Below, one piece after another: positions 7,439 to 15,232 of a stretch of 64,000 bases of DNA; the first letter of the stretch is position 1, and each line of letters opens with the position of its first letter. The notes below the pieces were generated by a model. The model was not told the DNA's origin and ran no database searches. It worked only from the letters and a program-made list of their open reading frames with translations. Location: positions 1 through 64,000 of the forward strand of contig NZ_JAZDUE010000021.1 in the NCBI RefSeq assembly GCF_036350515.1. The letters are read 5' to 3'. Source of the stretch: Gordonia prachuapensis. Its GTDB lineage: Bacteria; Actinomycetota; Actinomycetes; Mycobacteriales; Mycobacteriaceae. A program made the position numbers and the translations under genes.

Positions 7439-8188
7439 TCAGAGCAGGATGGTCGCGACGATCGCACTCACACACGCGACGCCGACGACGGCGAGCGTCA
7501 CATAGTCGGCCCGCCCCGGCCGCGACGGATAGGCGGTCAGCCGACCGGTACCTCCGCGCGCGGTGATCGCCTCCGCCATCTCCGAACTCCGCCGTAACGC
7601 ACTCGACATCGCGGCGGTGAGCATGTCGAGTACGCCCATCTCGGCCGCCGGGTGGCCACTGCGTGGCGGCGCGGATGGCCGCAGCCGATGCGCCGCCCGC
7701 AACATGCGCAGTTCGTCGATGAGCATGGGCAGACCGCGCAGGCACAGGGCGATGGCGACCGCCCATTCGTCGACCGGGAGCCGAAAGATCCGCAGCGGCC
7801 GCATCAGCGTCGCGATGGCCGGCGCGATGTCGGCCATCGGCGTCGTCCAGATCACCAGGATCGAACTCGCCACGAGTACCAGACCGAGGGTGACCGCCCG
7901 CAGGTACACGATCAGCGCGGCGGGCCCGAACACCAGGTTCACCAGACCACCGGCGATGATGAGTCCCCAGAACCACCACGGCGGGCGGGGAATCGCGCCG
8001 AGCGGGATGCCGGCGATGATCGCGGTGATCACCACGACCGCGGCGACCATGCCCAGCGCCGGCCACGACGGCAGCACCCAGGTCATCACACCGAGCATGA
8101 GCACCACCACGAGCTTGGTGCCCGCCCACAGGCGGTGCACCAGCGAGTCGCCGGGTACCTGACGCAGCGGAATCGTCCGAACGCTCAT
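7439..8188 (-). CDS. ecfT: ECF transporter transmembrane component EcfT
   Basis: 249-residue integral membrane protein of the CbiQ/EcfT family, the energy-coupling scaffold that links an S component to the ATPases in vitamin or metal uptake. Hydrophobic segments are evident (LVVVLMLGVMTWVLPSWPAL, GMVAAVVVITAIIAGIPLGA, FWGLIIAGGLVNLVFG). The cytoplasmic coupling region RGLPMLIDELRMLRAAHRLRPS carries the arginine-rich motif typical of EcfT, with ALRRSSEMAEAITARGG near the end. The start ATG overlaps the stop of the ABC fusion gene by 4 bp (ATGA). Substrate unknown. Confidence 0.85.
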   Translation of the reverse strand: MSVRTIPLRQVPGDSLVHRLWAGTKLVVVLMLGVMTWVLPSWPALGMVAAVVVITAIIAGIPLGAIPRPPWWFWGLIIAGGLVNLVFGPAALIVYLRAVTLGLVLVASSILVIWTTPMADIAPAIATLMRPLRIFRLPVDEWAVAIALCLRGLPMLIDELRMLRAAHRLRPSAPPRSGHPAAEMGVLDMLTAAMSSALRRSSEMAEAITARGGTGRLTAYPSRPGRADYVTLAVVGVACVSAIVATILL

Positions 8189-10302
8189 TCGCCCATCTCC
8201 CCGGATGTGTGCTGAAACTGTTGGTGCCCAGTGTTTTTCGGATACCCGTGGTGGTTCGGAGTCGGGGTGGGCGGCGGGTCGACCGGGGTGAGCGTGCCGG
8301 CGGTGAGCTTCACACGGCGACTGACCACCGCATCGAGGTCGGACAGATCGTGCGAGATGATCACGATGGTCATCCCGTCGGCACGCAGCCGGCCGAGCAG
8401 ATCCACGATCTCGGCGCGCGCATAGGGGTCCACCCCGGCAAGCGGTTCGTCGAGGATGAGCACCTTGGGGCGCCGGGCGATGAGGCCGGCCAGCACGACA
8501 CGGCGCATCTGGCCGCCGCTGAGCGAATCGGTTCGGCGAGCCGCCATCTCCCGTGGCAGTCCGACTGCCTCGAGCACGCGGGCGACTTCGGCGGTGCCCA
8601 CCTCGATGCCGCCGGCGGCCATGATCTCGTCACCGACCGTCTGCTTCTGCAGCTGCAGACGGGCGTGCTGGAAGGCCAGCGCGACGTCGCCGACCTTGTC
8701 CGCGGTCGGCGAGCCATCGAGCAGAGCGCTTCCCTGGCTGGGTGCGATGAGTCCGGCCATCACCCACGCGAGAGTGGTCTTGCCCGAACCGTTTCCGCCG
8801 ACGATGAGCAATCCGTCGCCGCGATGCACGGTGACCGACACGTCGTGCAGGGCCTGCACCGCCCACGGCGATCCCTTGAGGTAGGTGTGTCCGACCCCCT
8901 CGAGTACCAGGAGACGCTCCGCTGGGCGGGGTGGAAACCCCGACTGCGCGACCGGCGTCGGGCGGGATGGCTCCTCGACCGCACCCGGCCGGGGCACCCA
9001 GTCCGGCGGGTGTGGAATGACCCGGCCGTTGTGCAGGTGGATGATCCGATCGGCGGCGGCCGCCTCGTGCCCGCGATGCGTGATAAGCACGACGGACATG
9101 CCGCGACGTCGCGGGAGATCGGCGAGCAGGGCGAGGAGTTCGTCGCGCCCCTCCGGATCGACCATCGAGGTGACCTCGTCGGCGATGAGGAGCGCCGGTT
9201 CACGTGCGAGGGCCGCGGCGATCGCGAGCCGTTGCTGTTGGCCGCCGGACAGATCCGATGTCTCACGGTCGCCGAGGCCGGACAACCCGACCTCGGTGAG
9301 CAGTCCCTCGGCGTCCACCTCGACCCCGGCGGGCAGACCCCACACCACGTCGTCGGCGACCCGCGACCCGAGCATCTGAGTCTCGGGGCGTTGCAACACC
9401 ATCGCCGTCCCGCCGTGACGGCCGAGGCCTGCGGCGCCGGGCCGGACGACGGCACCGGTCGTCGGTGCCCGTCCCGCCAGGATCTTCGCCAGCGTCGACT
9501 TGCCGGAACCGTTGGCGCCGACAACGGCGACGAACTCGCCGGGCGCCACCGTCGCGTCGACGTCGTCGAGGACGATCGGCCCGTCCGGCCGGTAGCGGAA
9601 TCCGATACCGGTCAACTGCAGCGGCAGCGGGGCCGGCTCGGCTGCGTCGCGGTCGAGTTGCCCGACGTCGAGGGTGTCCTCGCTCGGGATGTCGGCGAGG
9701 CGGGCGATGACGCCGCCCAGCAGCCACCACGCGACCGCCAGCGAGACCATGGTGCCCAGCGCGCCGGACACCCACATCCACACCCACCAGTAGTCGACCA
9801 TGCTGGACCCGAGCGCATCCACGGTGTCGGCGAGCCCGCCGAGGGCCGGAACGGCGTTGAGCAGTTCGACCAGGCCGCCGACGGTGTTGCCGAGCGCTTC
9901 GAGGATCAGTGTGCGCAGCGGCACCAGGACCAGCAGCACCAGCACGGAGATCCCGCCGATGATCGGGGCCGCGGCCAGCCCGGCGAGGGTGATCGTCCCG
10001 ATCCCCCGCCCGCGCCGCTTCGTGTCGCCGACGATGCCGCCGATCAGCGCGGACCCGAGCACGGACGCCGCGGCGCCGGTGCCGGCCATCGCGAAACTCA
10101 CGCCGGTGGCGGCCACCGACGCGGCGATCAGCGCCCGCGGTCGGGTACGCGCCGCGACGAGCGCCAACGGCACGGGTGCCAGCAAACCGACCGCGGTGGC
10201 CAACGGGACCACGGCGGCGACCACGATCGTCGCTACCGTCAATCCGCCGAAGATGGCGATCGACGCCATCTCCATCGGGCGCAGCGGAACAGAACTTCTC
10301 AC
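8185..10302 (-). CDS. ECF transporter fusion: DUF2232-like membrane domain plus two ABC ATPases
   Basis: About 705 residues in three parts. Residues 1-225 are hydrophobic with about six helices and look like a DUF2232/S-component-like membrane domain. The first ATPase has Walker A VVGANGSGKSTLAKIL, signature LSGGQQQRLAIAAAL and Walker B LLIADEVTSMVD. The second has VGGNGSGKTTLAWVMAG, LSGGQMRRVVLAGLI and VLILDEPLAGVD. So EcfA, EcfA' and a membrane partner are one polypeptide, with EcfT encoded next to it. I chose the GTG at 10302 (VRSSVPLRPMEMASIA), which follows GGATGAG; longer starts add a non-conserved leader. Substrate unknown. No riboswitch was recognised upstream. Confidence 0.82.
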   Translation of the reverse strand: MRSSVPLRPMEMASIAIFGGLTVATIVVAAVVPLATAVGLLAPVPLALVAARTRPRALIAASVAATGVSFAMAGTGAAASVLGSALIGGIVGDTKRRGRGIGTITLAGLAAAPIIGGISVLVLLVLVPLRTLILEALGNTVGGLVELLNAVPALGGLADTVDALGSSMVDYWWVWMWVSGALGTMVSLAVAWWLLGGVIARLADIPSEDTLDVGQLDRDAAEPAPLPLQLTGIGFRYRPDGPIVLDDVDATVAPGEFVAVVGANGSGKSTLAKILAGRAPTTGAVVRPGAAGLGRHGGTAMVLQRPETQMLGSRVADDVVWGLPAGVEVDAEGLLTEVGLSGLGDRETSDLSGGQQQRLAIAAALAREPALLIADEVTSMVDPEGRDELLALLADLPRRRGMSVVLITHRGHEAAAADRIIHLHNGRVIPHPPDWVPRPGAVEEPSRPTPVAQSGFPPRPAERLLVLEGVGHTYLKGSPWAVQALHDVSVTVHRGDGLLIVGGNGSGKTTLAWVMAGLIAPSQGSALLDGSPTADKVGDVALAFQHARLQLQKQTVGDEIMAAGGIEVGTAEVARVLEAVGLPREMAARRTDSLSGGQMRRVVLAGLIARRPKVLILDEPLAGVDPYARAEIVDLLGRLRADGMTIVIISHDLSDLDAVVSRRVKLTAGTLTPVDPPPTPTPNHHGYPKNTGHQQFQHTSGEMGE

Positions 10303-10462
10303 CTCATCCAGTGTGCCTGGTGGGGCCGACGTCCCCGCAGCCTGTGTCCACCGTTCGCGTCCGGTCTGTCCGACCGGTAACAGCAAACTGTGGCGCACCG
10401 AACTGGCTGAACTCCGGCGATCCTGCCGGGGTAGGACTCCATCCCATCAATTGTGTATTACA

Positions 10463-10491
10463 TACAGATCTTTCTGTAGTACATTGAGCTT
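10463..10491 (+). promoter_or_regulatory. Promoter/operator of the toxin-antitoxin pair
   Basis: A perfect inverted repeat TACAGA-N4-TCTGTA lies at 10463-10478 in an AT-rich stretch. It is followed by a -10-like TACATT at 10480-10485, six bases before the GTG at 10492, which suggests a leaderless transcript. Autoregulation by the ribbon-helix-helix partner is expected for such modules. Confidence 0.55.
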
Positions 10492-10779
10492 GTGGAACTG
10501 GAAATCGACTGGTCACATCGTGAGGAGTACATCGCGTGCAAACACCAGACGACGCCGACCATTGCGAACGAGGCACTGACCGATCCGAACCGTGTGGTGA
10601 TCTCACCCGACTACGCAAGCCGGTCAGGGGCGAGTGATCGGACCATCGGCTGGTCGACGACGGCTGGCGTGGTCTTGACGGTCATCACCGTGGAGGAGGA
10701 CGACGGCACCCTATTCGGAGTGAACTGCTGGAAGGCGAACGAGAAGGACCAACGCCTGTATCGAGAGGGAACGGAATGA
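10492..10779 (+). CDS. BrnT-like toxin of a type II toxin-antitoxin pair (putative)
   Basis: 95 residues from a GTG start. The layout resembles BrnT/RelE-fold RNases: an N-terminal IDWSHREEYIACKHQTTPTIANEAL helix region, then strands IGWSTTAGVVLTVITVEEDDGTLFGVNCWKAN and a C-terminal KDQRLYREGTE. In BrnT the corresponding end carries the catalytic Arg and Tyr. The stop overlaps the next ATG by 4 bp. GC content is visibly lower than in neighbours and the gene order toxin-antitoxin matches BrnTA. Assignment is by pattern and context, so an unrelated toxin of the same fold is possible. Confidence 0.6.
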   Translation: MELEIDWSHREEYIACKHQTTPTIANEALTDPNRVVISPDYASRSGASDRTIGWSTTAGVVLTVITVEEDDGTLFGVNCWKANEKDQRLYREGTE

Positions 10780-11168
10780 GTGATCGAAAGGGCAAGCTGC
10801 AGCAGGCAGTCGATGAGGCGCAGGACATCGAGCGTGATCCCGATCGGGTGGTGCGCACCGACGTGAAAGTGACACGCGGACATGGACGCAGCAAGGTGTT
10901 GCAGGTCCGTTTGAACGACGACGAGTACAACGAACTCGAGCGGCTCGCCGGAACTATCGGCGACGGAGGAGTTCCACTGTCGACGCTGGCCAGGTCACTT
11001 CTGATCGAGGGAATCCAGCGTAGAACCGACGAAGTCGACGGCGGCAGTGCGGACTCCGCTGGTCCGGCGGAGGCCGCCCAGATGCTCGTCCATCTGTCGG
11101 CCCAGATGGCACGAATCGCAGAGACCCTGGTTCCCGATCAACAGCAAGGAATCGCGTCACGCCGATAG
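10776..11168 (+). CDS. Ribbon-helix-helix (CopG/BrnA-like) antitoxin
   Basis: 130 residues. The central SKVLQVRLNDDEYNELERLA...VPLSTLARSLLIEGIQRR has the alternating strand and helix-turn-helix of an RHH DNA-binding domain. The N-terminal region (DRKGKLQQAVDEAQDIERD) is acidic and helical and probably wraps the toxin. A Ser/Ala-rich tail continues into QMLVHLSAQMARIAETLV. Start ATG overlaps the toxin stop (ATGA). It should bind the inverted repeat at 10463-10478 and neutralise the BrnT-like partner. The RHH assignment is firmer than the exact family. Confidence 0.7.
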   Translation: MSDRKGKLQQAVDEAQDIERDPDRVVRTDVKVTRGHGRSKVLQVRLNDDEYNELERLAGTIGDGGVPLSTLARSLLIEGIQRRTDEVDGGSADSAGPAEAAQMLVHLSAQMARIAETLVPDQQQGIASRR

Positions 11169-11380
11169 TTCATGGTGAGGCGATCTCCTGTCATTGCGAC
11201 ACGACGCAGCCGGATTCCGTGTCGGGTTACGTCGTGTAAAAGAACCGTCACAAGAGCCGTGTTCGAGTTGTCACCGGCCCCGCGGCGGAGGATTCTTCTT
11301 CCACAGGTTCCGTATCGCCGGATCCTGGTCTCGGAGTTAAGGCCCTGTGGCAGAGCAACACCAGCGATGGGAGACCAGTG

Positions 11381-11905
11381 ATGACGACTTCCATTCCGAT
11401 CGGCCTGACGCCGTTCCAGTTCGAAGGGCATCTGAACGGCATCCTGATCTCCGGGCGGTGGCCCGAGTCGACCCTGGAGTGGACGCAGACGCTCGTCGCG
11501 TCGGTGCGGATCGCGTGCCGGCCGGGTTTCCTGCCGACCACCACGGTCTTCGGTGTGGTGGAGGAACGTCCCGACGACGCCGAACAGGACGCCGTCGGCA
11601 TGATGGTCGCCGTCGGCAACGTCGTCGACGACAGCTTCGTGGAGGCCGGACGCTTTCTCTCGAATCCGCCGGCTCTGGTGATGCTGCATCCGCCGTCGCA
11701 GACCCGGCCGTCGCTGCCGGAGTGCTCCGAGGTCGCCTCGGGCTGTGTCCTTCTCCCCGGCCTGCCGGAACTCGGGCTCGAACACCGCGCCGGCTGGGCC
11801 GAAGCGGAGGCCGACGGCACCGTGGTGAACTTGCGCAACCAAGTCGGTATCGACCCCAACGCCGACCCCGACACCGCCGTGCTCGCCATGCTTCTCGCAG
11901 CCTGA
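11381..11905 (+). CDS. Hypothetical protein, 174 residues
   Basis: The ATG at 11381 sits seven bases after GGAG; a GTG three bases earlier is the alternative. Features include IPIGLTPFQFEGHLNGILISGRWPESTLEWTQTL, a tract of acidic residues (VVEERPDDAEQDAVG), and SEVASGCVLLPGLPELGLEHRAGWAEA. No signal peptide or membrane span is seen and the composition is typical of a soluble protein. I do not recognise a family. It lies alone between the toxin-antitoxin pair and the Mn2+ exporter, with about 210 bp upstream in which nothing else is recognised. Confidence 0.6.
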   Translation: MTTSIPIGLTPFQFEGHLNGILISGRWPESTLEWTQTLVASVRIACRPGFLPTTTVFGVVEERPDDAEQDAVGMMVAVGNVVDDSFVEAGRFLSNPPALVMLHPPSQTRPSLPECSEVASGCVLLPGLPELGLEHRAGWAEAEADGTVVNLRNQVGIDPNADPDTAVLAMLLAA

Positions 11906-11924
11906 CCTGCGGGTAGGCGAGTTA

Positions 11925-11952
11925 GGGTTCCCAAACTTTTAGTTTTGACCCT
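11925..11952. promoter_or_regulatory. Inverted repeat in the leader of the GDT1-type exporter
   Basis: AAACT-TTT-AGTTT (11933-11945) forms an AT-rich palindrome flanked by GGGT and ACCC. It lies about 70 bp upstream of the exporter start. A -10-like TAACCT at 12008-12013 precedes the ATG by seven bases, so the transcript may be leaderless and the palindrome would then be an upstream operator. The regulator is unknown; a manganese-responsive one is a guess. Confidence 0.4.
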
Positions 11953-12020
11953 CCTACCAGCGGAAATACGGCTCTGCAATCTGTTGCACCGCCAACTCTG
12001 GGCACCCTAACCTGGCCTTC

Positions 12021-12722
12021 ATGATCGCTGCGATGTTGTTGAGCTTCGGCGTGATCTTCGTCGCCGAACTCGGCGACAAGTCACAGCTGATGGCGATGAC
12101 GTACGCCCTCCGCTACCGGTGGTGGGTGGTTTTGTTGGCGATCACCGCCGCCACCACGGCCGTGCACGCGGTGTCGGTGTTCTTCGGCCACTTCCTGGGG
12201 ATGTCCATCCCGTCGGACACGATGTCGATCCTGGCGGGTCTGGCGATGCTGGTGTTCGGACTGTGGACCATCCGCGGCGATCACCTCGACGACGCCGAGG
12301 CCGCCAGGGCCGAGCGGGTGGGTGCATCGGTGTTCCTGGCGGTGATGTCGTCGTTCTTCCTCGCCGAACTCGGCGACAAGACGATGCTCGCCACCATCAC
12401 GCTCTCCACCAACAACGACTGGCTCGGCGTGTGGATCGGCTCGACGATCGGCATGGTCGCCGCCGACGCCCTCGCCATCGCCGTCGGTGCGTTGCTGGGC
12501 AAACACCTGCCGGAACGGACGATCGCCCGGGCTGCGGCCACGCTGTTCTTCGGTTTCGGCGCATGGTTGTTGTGGACGGGATTGGCCGGCGCCGAGGCAG
12601 TCACCGTGATCGCGACGCTGTCGGCGGCGGTCGTGCTGCTCGGCGTCGGCACCGCCTACATCATTCGCCTCCGGCGGGCCGACGATGTGCAGCAGCCACA
12701 CGACGAACCCGTGCGGAACTGA
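12021..12722 (+). CDS. GDT1/UPF0016 family manganese exporter
   Basis: 233-residue, six-helix membrane protein built from two homologous halves. Each half carries the family signature: FVAELGDKSQLMAM and FLAELGDKTMLATI (E-x-G-D-K-S/T). Bacterial members (MneA, Mnx) export Mn2+, and yeast Gdt1 transports Ca2+ and Mn2+. The central loop DHLDDAEAARAERVG is charged and cytosolic. The end IIRLRRADDVQQPHDEPVRN is a short polar tail. The start ATG at 12021 lies seven bases after a -10-like TAACCT, so it is probably leaderless. Role in Mn2+ homeostasis is by family; direction is inferred from characterised homologues. Confidence 0.85.
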   Translation: MIAAMLLSFGVIFVAELGDKSQLMAMTYALRYRWWVVLLAITAATTAVHAVSVFFGHFLGMSIPSDTMSILAGLAMLVFGLWTIRGDHLDDAEAARAERVGASVFLAVMSSFFLAELGDKTMLATITLSTNNDWLGVWIGSTIGMVAADALAIAVGALLGKHLPERTIARAAATLFFGFGAWLLWTGLAGAEAVTVIATLSAAVVLLGVGTAYIIRLRRADDVQQPHDEPVRN

Positions 12723-12729
12723 CCCGGCT

Positions 12730-13827
12730 CTAGCTCGTTTCCAATTCGGCCACGGCCGCCGACAGTCGGAGCAACGGATCCGCGTCGGCCGCGAGATCCG
12801 GCCCGCCGGGGACCAATTCGCGGACGGCACCACGCGGGCGGCCGGACACCTGGTACTCCTCTACCGCCGCCCACAGCATCTCGGCGCGTGCTGTCTCGTC
12901 GACGACGGCGAAGTCGTCGGTCAGGTACGGGCTGAGCTGGGTGAGGGCGTCGCGGATCTCGACGACGCGCCGATGCAATGTCATCGTCGGCGCCGGTGTG
13001 CCGCCGACGGGAAGCACCACCTCGGGGACGGCGTCGGTCACCAGCTGCCAGAGCGGAGCGAGCGCCTCGACGTCGCGGCGATGCCGTCGGCGCGCCGAGA
13101 TCGTGTGCCAGCGCGCACGCAGCATCGGATAACTGATCCCGATCAAGAACAGGACCACGCCGATGACCGACAGGACCGCGCTGACGTCGAGCAGCCACCG
13201 CACATGCCAGCTCCGGGTCGACGATCCGATGACGAAGACGATCTGCAGCACGGTCCCGGCCGTCAGCATCACCAGGCCACTCAGCAGCAGCCCCAGCGAC
13301 GTCCTCAGGTAACCCTGCGCCAGCCGCAGGAACTGACGGATGCTGCGGACACACGCCACGAACCCGTAGGTGAGGTAGGCGCTGGCGATCAGCACGAACA
13401 GCGCGTAGGCGATGTTGCGGGCGGTCCACACGGACAAGCCCTCGGTCCGCAGGTCGGTCGGGATGACCAGCATGGTGATCTGCAGTCCGAGCAGGGCGAC
13501 CACCAGCGGTACGGCCTCGATCCCCGCCCGGCGTTCCCGCGTCGTCGTCCGTCCGGGGAAGAAGAACACGACGATCAGGGCGGCGACACCGAGGGCGAGC
13601 AGCGCGTAGAAGAGGACCCGCGCGGCGCCGACGAACGTCACCGAGTCGATCGCCGCGGTCACATCGTCACCGGAGACCACGTACGCCAATGTGAGTGCGG
13701 CGATCGCCACGGTCATCGCGACCGATTGCAGTCCGCCGCCCTCGCGGCGGATCTGTTCCAGGCGCCAGCACAGTGCGGCGGCGAAGATCACGGCCGCCAC
13801 CGTGTTGAGTACACCGACGACGATCAC
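12730..13827 (-). CDS. MAB_1171c-like multi-pass membrane protein (DUF6545 type)
   Basis: About 365 residues. The first 220 form about seven hydrophobic helices (VIVVGVLNTVAAVIFAAALC, VAMTVAIAALTLAYVVSG, VLFYALLALGVAALIVVFF and others). A soluble C-terminal domain follows with ALAPLWQLVTDAVPEV, MTLHRRVVEIRDALTQL and PRGAVRELVP, as in the actinobacterial MAB_1171c family. I chose the GTG at 13827, which follows GAGGGG; longer frames would run into the protease gene. It is the third gene of a cassette with an XRE regulator and an ImmA/IrrE protease. Function unknown; a sensor or a target in the cassette is an inference. Confidence 0.75.
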   Translation of the reverse strand: MIVVGVLNTVAAVIFAAALCWRLEQIRREGGGLQSVAMTVAIAALTLAYVVSGDDVTAAIDSVTFVGAARVLFYALLALGVAALIVVFFFPGRTTTRERRAGIEAVPLVVALLGLQITMLVIPTDLRTEGLSVWTARNIAYALFVLIASAYLTYGFVACVRSIRQFLRLAQGYLRTSLGLLLSGLVMLTAGTVLQIVFVIGSSTRSWHVRWLLDVSAVLSVIGVVLFLIGISYPMLRARWHTISARRRHRRDVEALAPLWQLVTDAVPEVVLPVGGTPAPTMTLHRRVVEIRDALTQLSPYLTDDFAVVDETARAEMLWAAVEEYQVSGRPRGAVRELVPGGPDLAADADPLLRLSAAVAELETS

Positions 13828-13847
13828 GCCGGCCCCCTCGACGACAC

Positions 13848-14357
13848 CTACAGCCACCCCTTGTGGCCGCCGAGGACCCGCTGGATGCCACGCAGACCTT
13901 CGTTGTCCGGCGTCGTGCCGACCGTGTGAGCCGCCTCCGATGCCCACGTCAGGATCATCGAGGCCAGCATCTCCGCTTCCCACTCGCGGTCGTCCGAGTA
14001 GCACGTGCGCTGCAACGCCGCGGCGGAGTCCTCGTCGGACGGCGCGGTCAGCGCGGACGCGGACACCGCGCCGAGCATCTGATGCCCCGCGATGAGATGG
14101 CCGAACTCGTGGATGACGATCTGGTCCTGATGCAGTGGCGATGTGTTGGCCTGATAGAAGAAATAGTCCGCGTCGTCGGCGGCCAGCCAGACGCCGTTCG
14201 GCATGCCGACCGGCAGCGGATGAGCGATCAACCGGATCGGACGGCCACGCTGTGTGCCATAGCGGTCACACAGCTGCGCGACGTCGAGCGGGAGATCGAG
14301 GTCGAGGCCCTTGAGCGTGTCGCGGCACAACACTCTCAGCACACGATGACTTCGCAT
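13848..14357 (-). CDS. ImmA/IrrE family metallopeptidase
   Basis: 169 residues. The zinc motif HEFGH (residues 83-87) and downstream REWEAEMLASMIL, with the third ligand Glu, match the COG2856/ImmA-IrrE family. ImmA and IrrE-type proteases cleave a partner XRE repressor. An XRE regulator is encoded directly upstream, with 30 bp between them, the common pairing. The end VGTTPDNEGLRGIQRVLGGHKGWL is not diagnostic. Start ATG at 14357. The protease probably inactivates the adjacent regulator or senses a signal relayed by the membrane protein encoded downstream. Confidence 0.85.
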   Translation of the reverse strand: MRSHRVLRVLCRDTLKGLDLDLPLDVAQLCDRYGTQRGRPIRLIAHPLPVGMPNGVWLAADDADYFFYQANTSPLHQDQIVIHEFGHLIAGHQMLGAVSASALTAPSDEDSAAALQRTCYSDDREWEAEMLASMILTWASEAAHTVGTTPDNEGLRGIQRVLGGHKGWL

Positions 14358-14387
14358 GGATTCGACTGCGTGCGACGCCCGGAGACC

Positions 14388-14957
14388 TCAGTTGTTGTTC
14401 AGATGCCCGCCGACGACCCGCAGATGCGCGTCCTCGGGAACATCGGAGATACCGGCCGCGATGACGTCCGGCGGATCCTTGGGCAGACCCTGCTGCTCGC
14501 GTAGCACCTTGATCAACTCGTTGACGATGGTCACCGAGTCACTCGACAGTCCGGCGAGCCGGAACGCGGCGAGCTGGACATTGGTGTCGGCCTGCAGACG
14601 CATCAGGTCGATCTCGTCGCGAGTGCGCTGGGCGGCACGGTCCTCGAGGAAGTAGTGCACATCCACACCGAACGCGGCCGCGATCCCCTCGACGGTCCGG
14701 AACGACGGCGACTTCGCCTTACCCGAGCGCAACTGGCTCAGATACGACTCACCGAGCCGGAACCCGCGCTCGGTGGATCGTGCGGCGATCGCCTTGGCGC
14801 TGTAGGCGCGACCGTTCGGACCCGGCACCGTACGAAACAGTTCTTCCAGGCGTCGAGCGAACAGACCCGGATCCACTGCTCCGGTCTGCTCGGAGTCGAC
14901 CGTCCCACCCTCGGTTCGACGTCCGCCAACAGGCATTTCCGCACCTCGTGTAGTCAT
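14388..14957 (-). CDS. XRE-type helix-turn-helix regulator
   Basis: 189 residues. A Cro/CI-like helix-turn-helix runs through residues about 45-110: YSAKAIAARSTERGFRLGESYLSQLRSG, then SFRTVEGIAAAFGVDVHYFLED. The C-terminal half is helical (IDLMRLQADTNVQLAAFRLAGLSSDSVTIVNELIKVL), then a Pro/Asp tail. ATG at 14957 follows GGGGAG. It leads the cassette with the ImmA/IrrE protease and a seven-helix membrane protein. The 275-bp divergent region shared with the gene at 15233 is AT-rich near 14990-15010 and should hold its promoter and operator, although I see no clear palindrome there. Confidence 0.87.
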   Translation of the reverse strand: MTTRGAEMPVGGRRTEGGTVDSEQTGAVDPGLFARRLEELFRTVPGPNGRAYSAKAIAARSTERGFRLGESYLSQLRSGKAKSPSFRTVEGIAAAFGVDVHYFLEDRAAQRTRDEIDLMRLQADTNVQLAAFRLAGLSSDSVTIVNELIKVLREQQGLPKDPPDVIAAGISDVPEDAHLRVVGGHLNNN

Positions 14958-15232
14958 TGTTTCTCCCCGGCAAATTCAAAGCTGCTTGAACTTGCAAACA
15001 TTAAAGACCGGCGTGCATCGTGGATGCAACGCTCCATTCCGTCTGAACGTACCCGACCACCATCGCGCATGCGTATCACCTGTGCCAACGATGTAACGAT
15101 TACCCAGTGTGGCATTGTTCACACTCGATCGTGAACAACATGCGGCAAGGCGAATCGTACGTTGCCGGGGGATAAACAAGTGGGGTCGAGTATGTCCAGC
15201 GTTCGTGTCCACGTAACCAAACCGGGGGTCCG

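Noticed and set aside
8209..10380. A 723-residue plus-strand frame opposite the ECF fusion
   Set aside because: Rich in Arg, His, Gln and Gly without any fold; it is a shadow of the ABC fusion gene.
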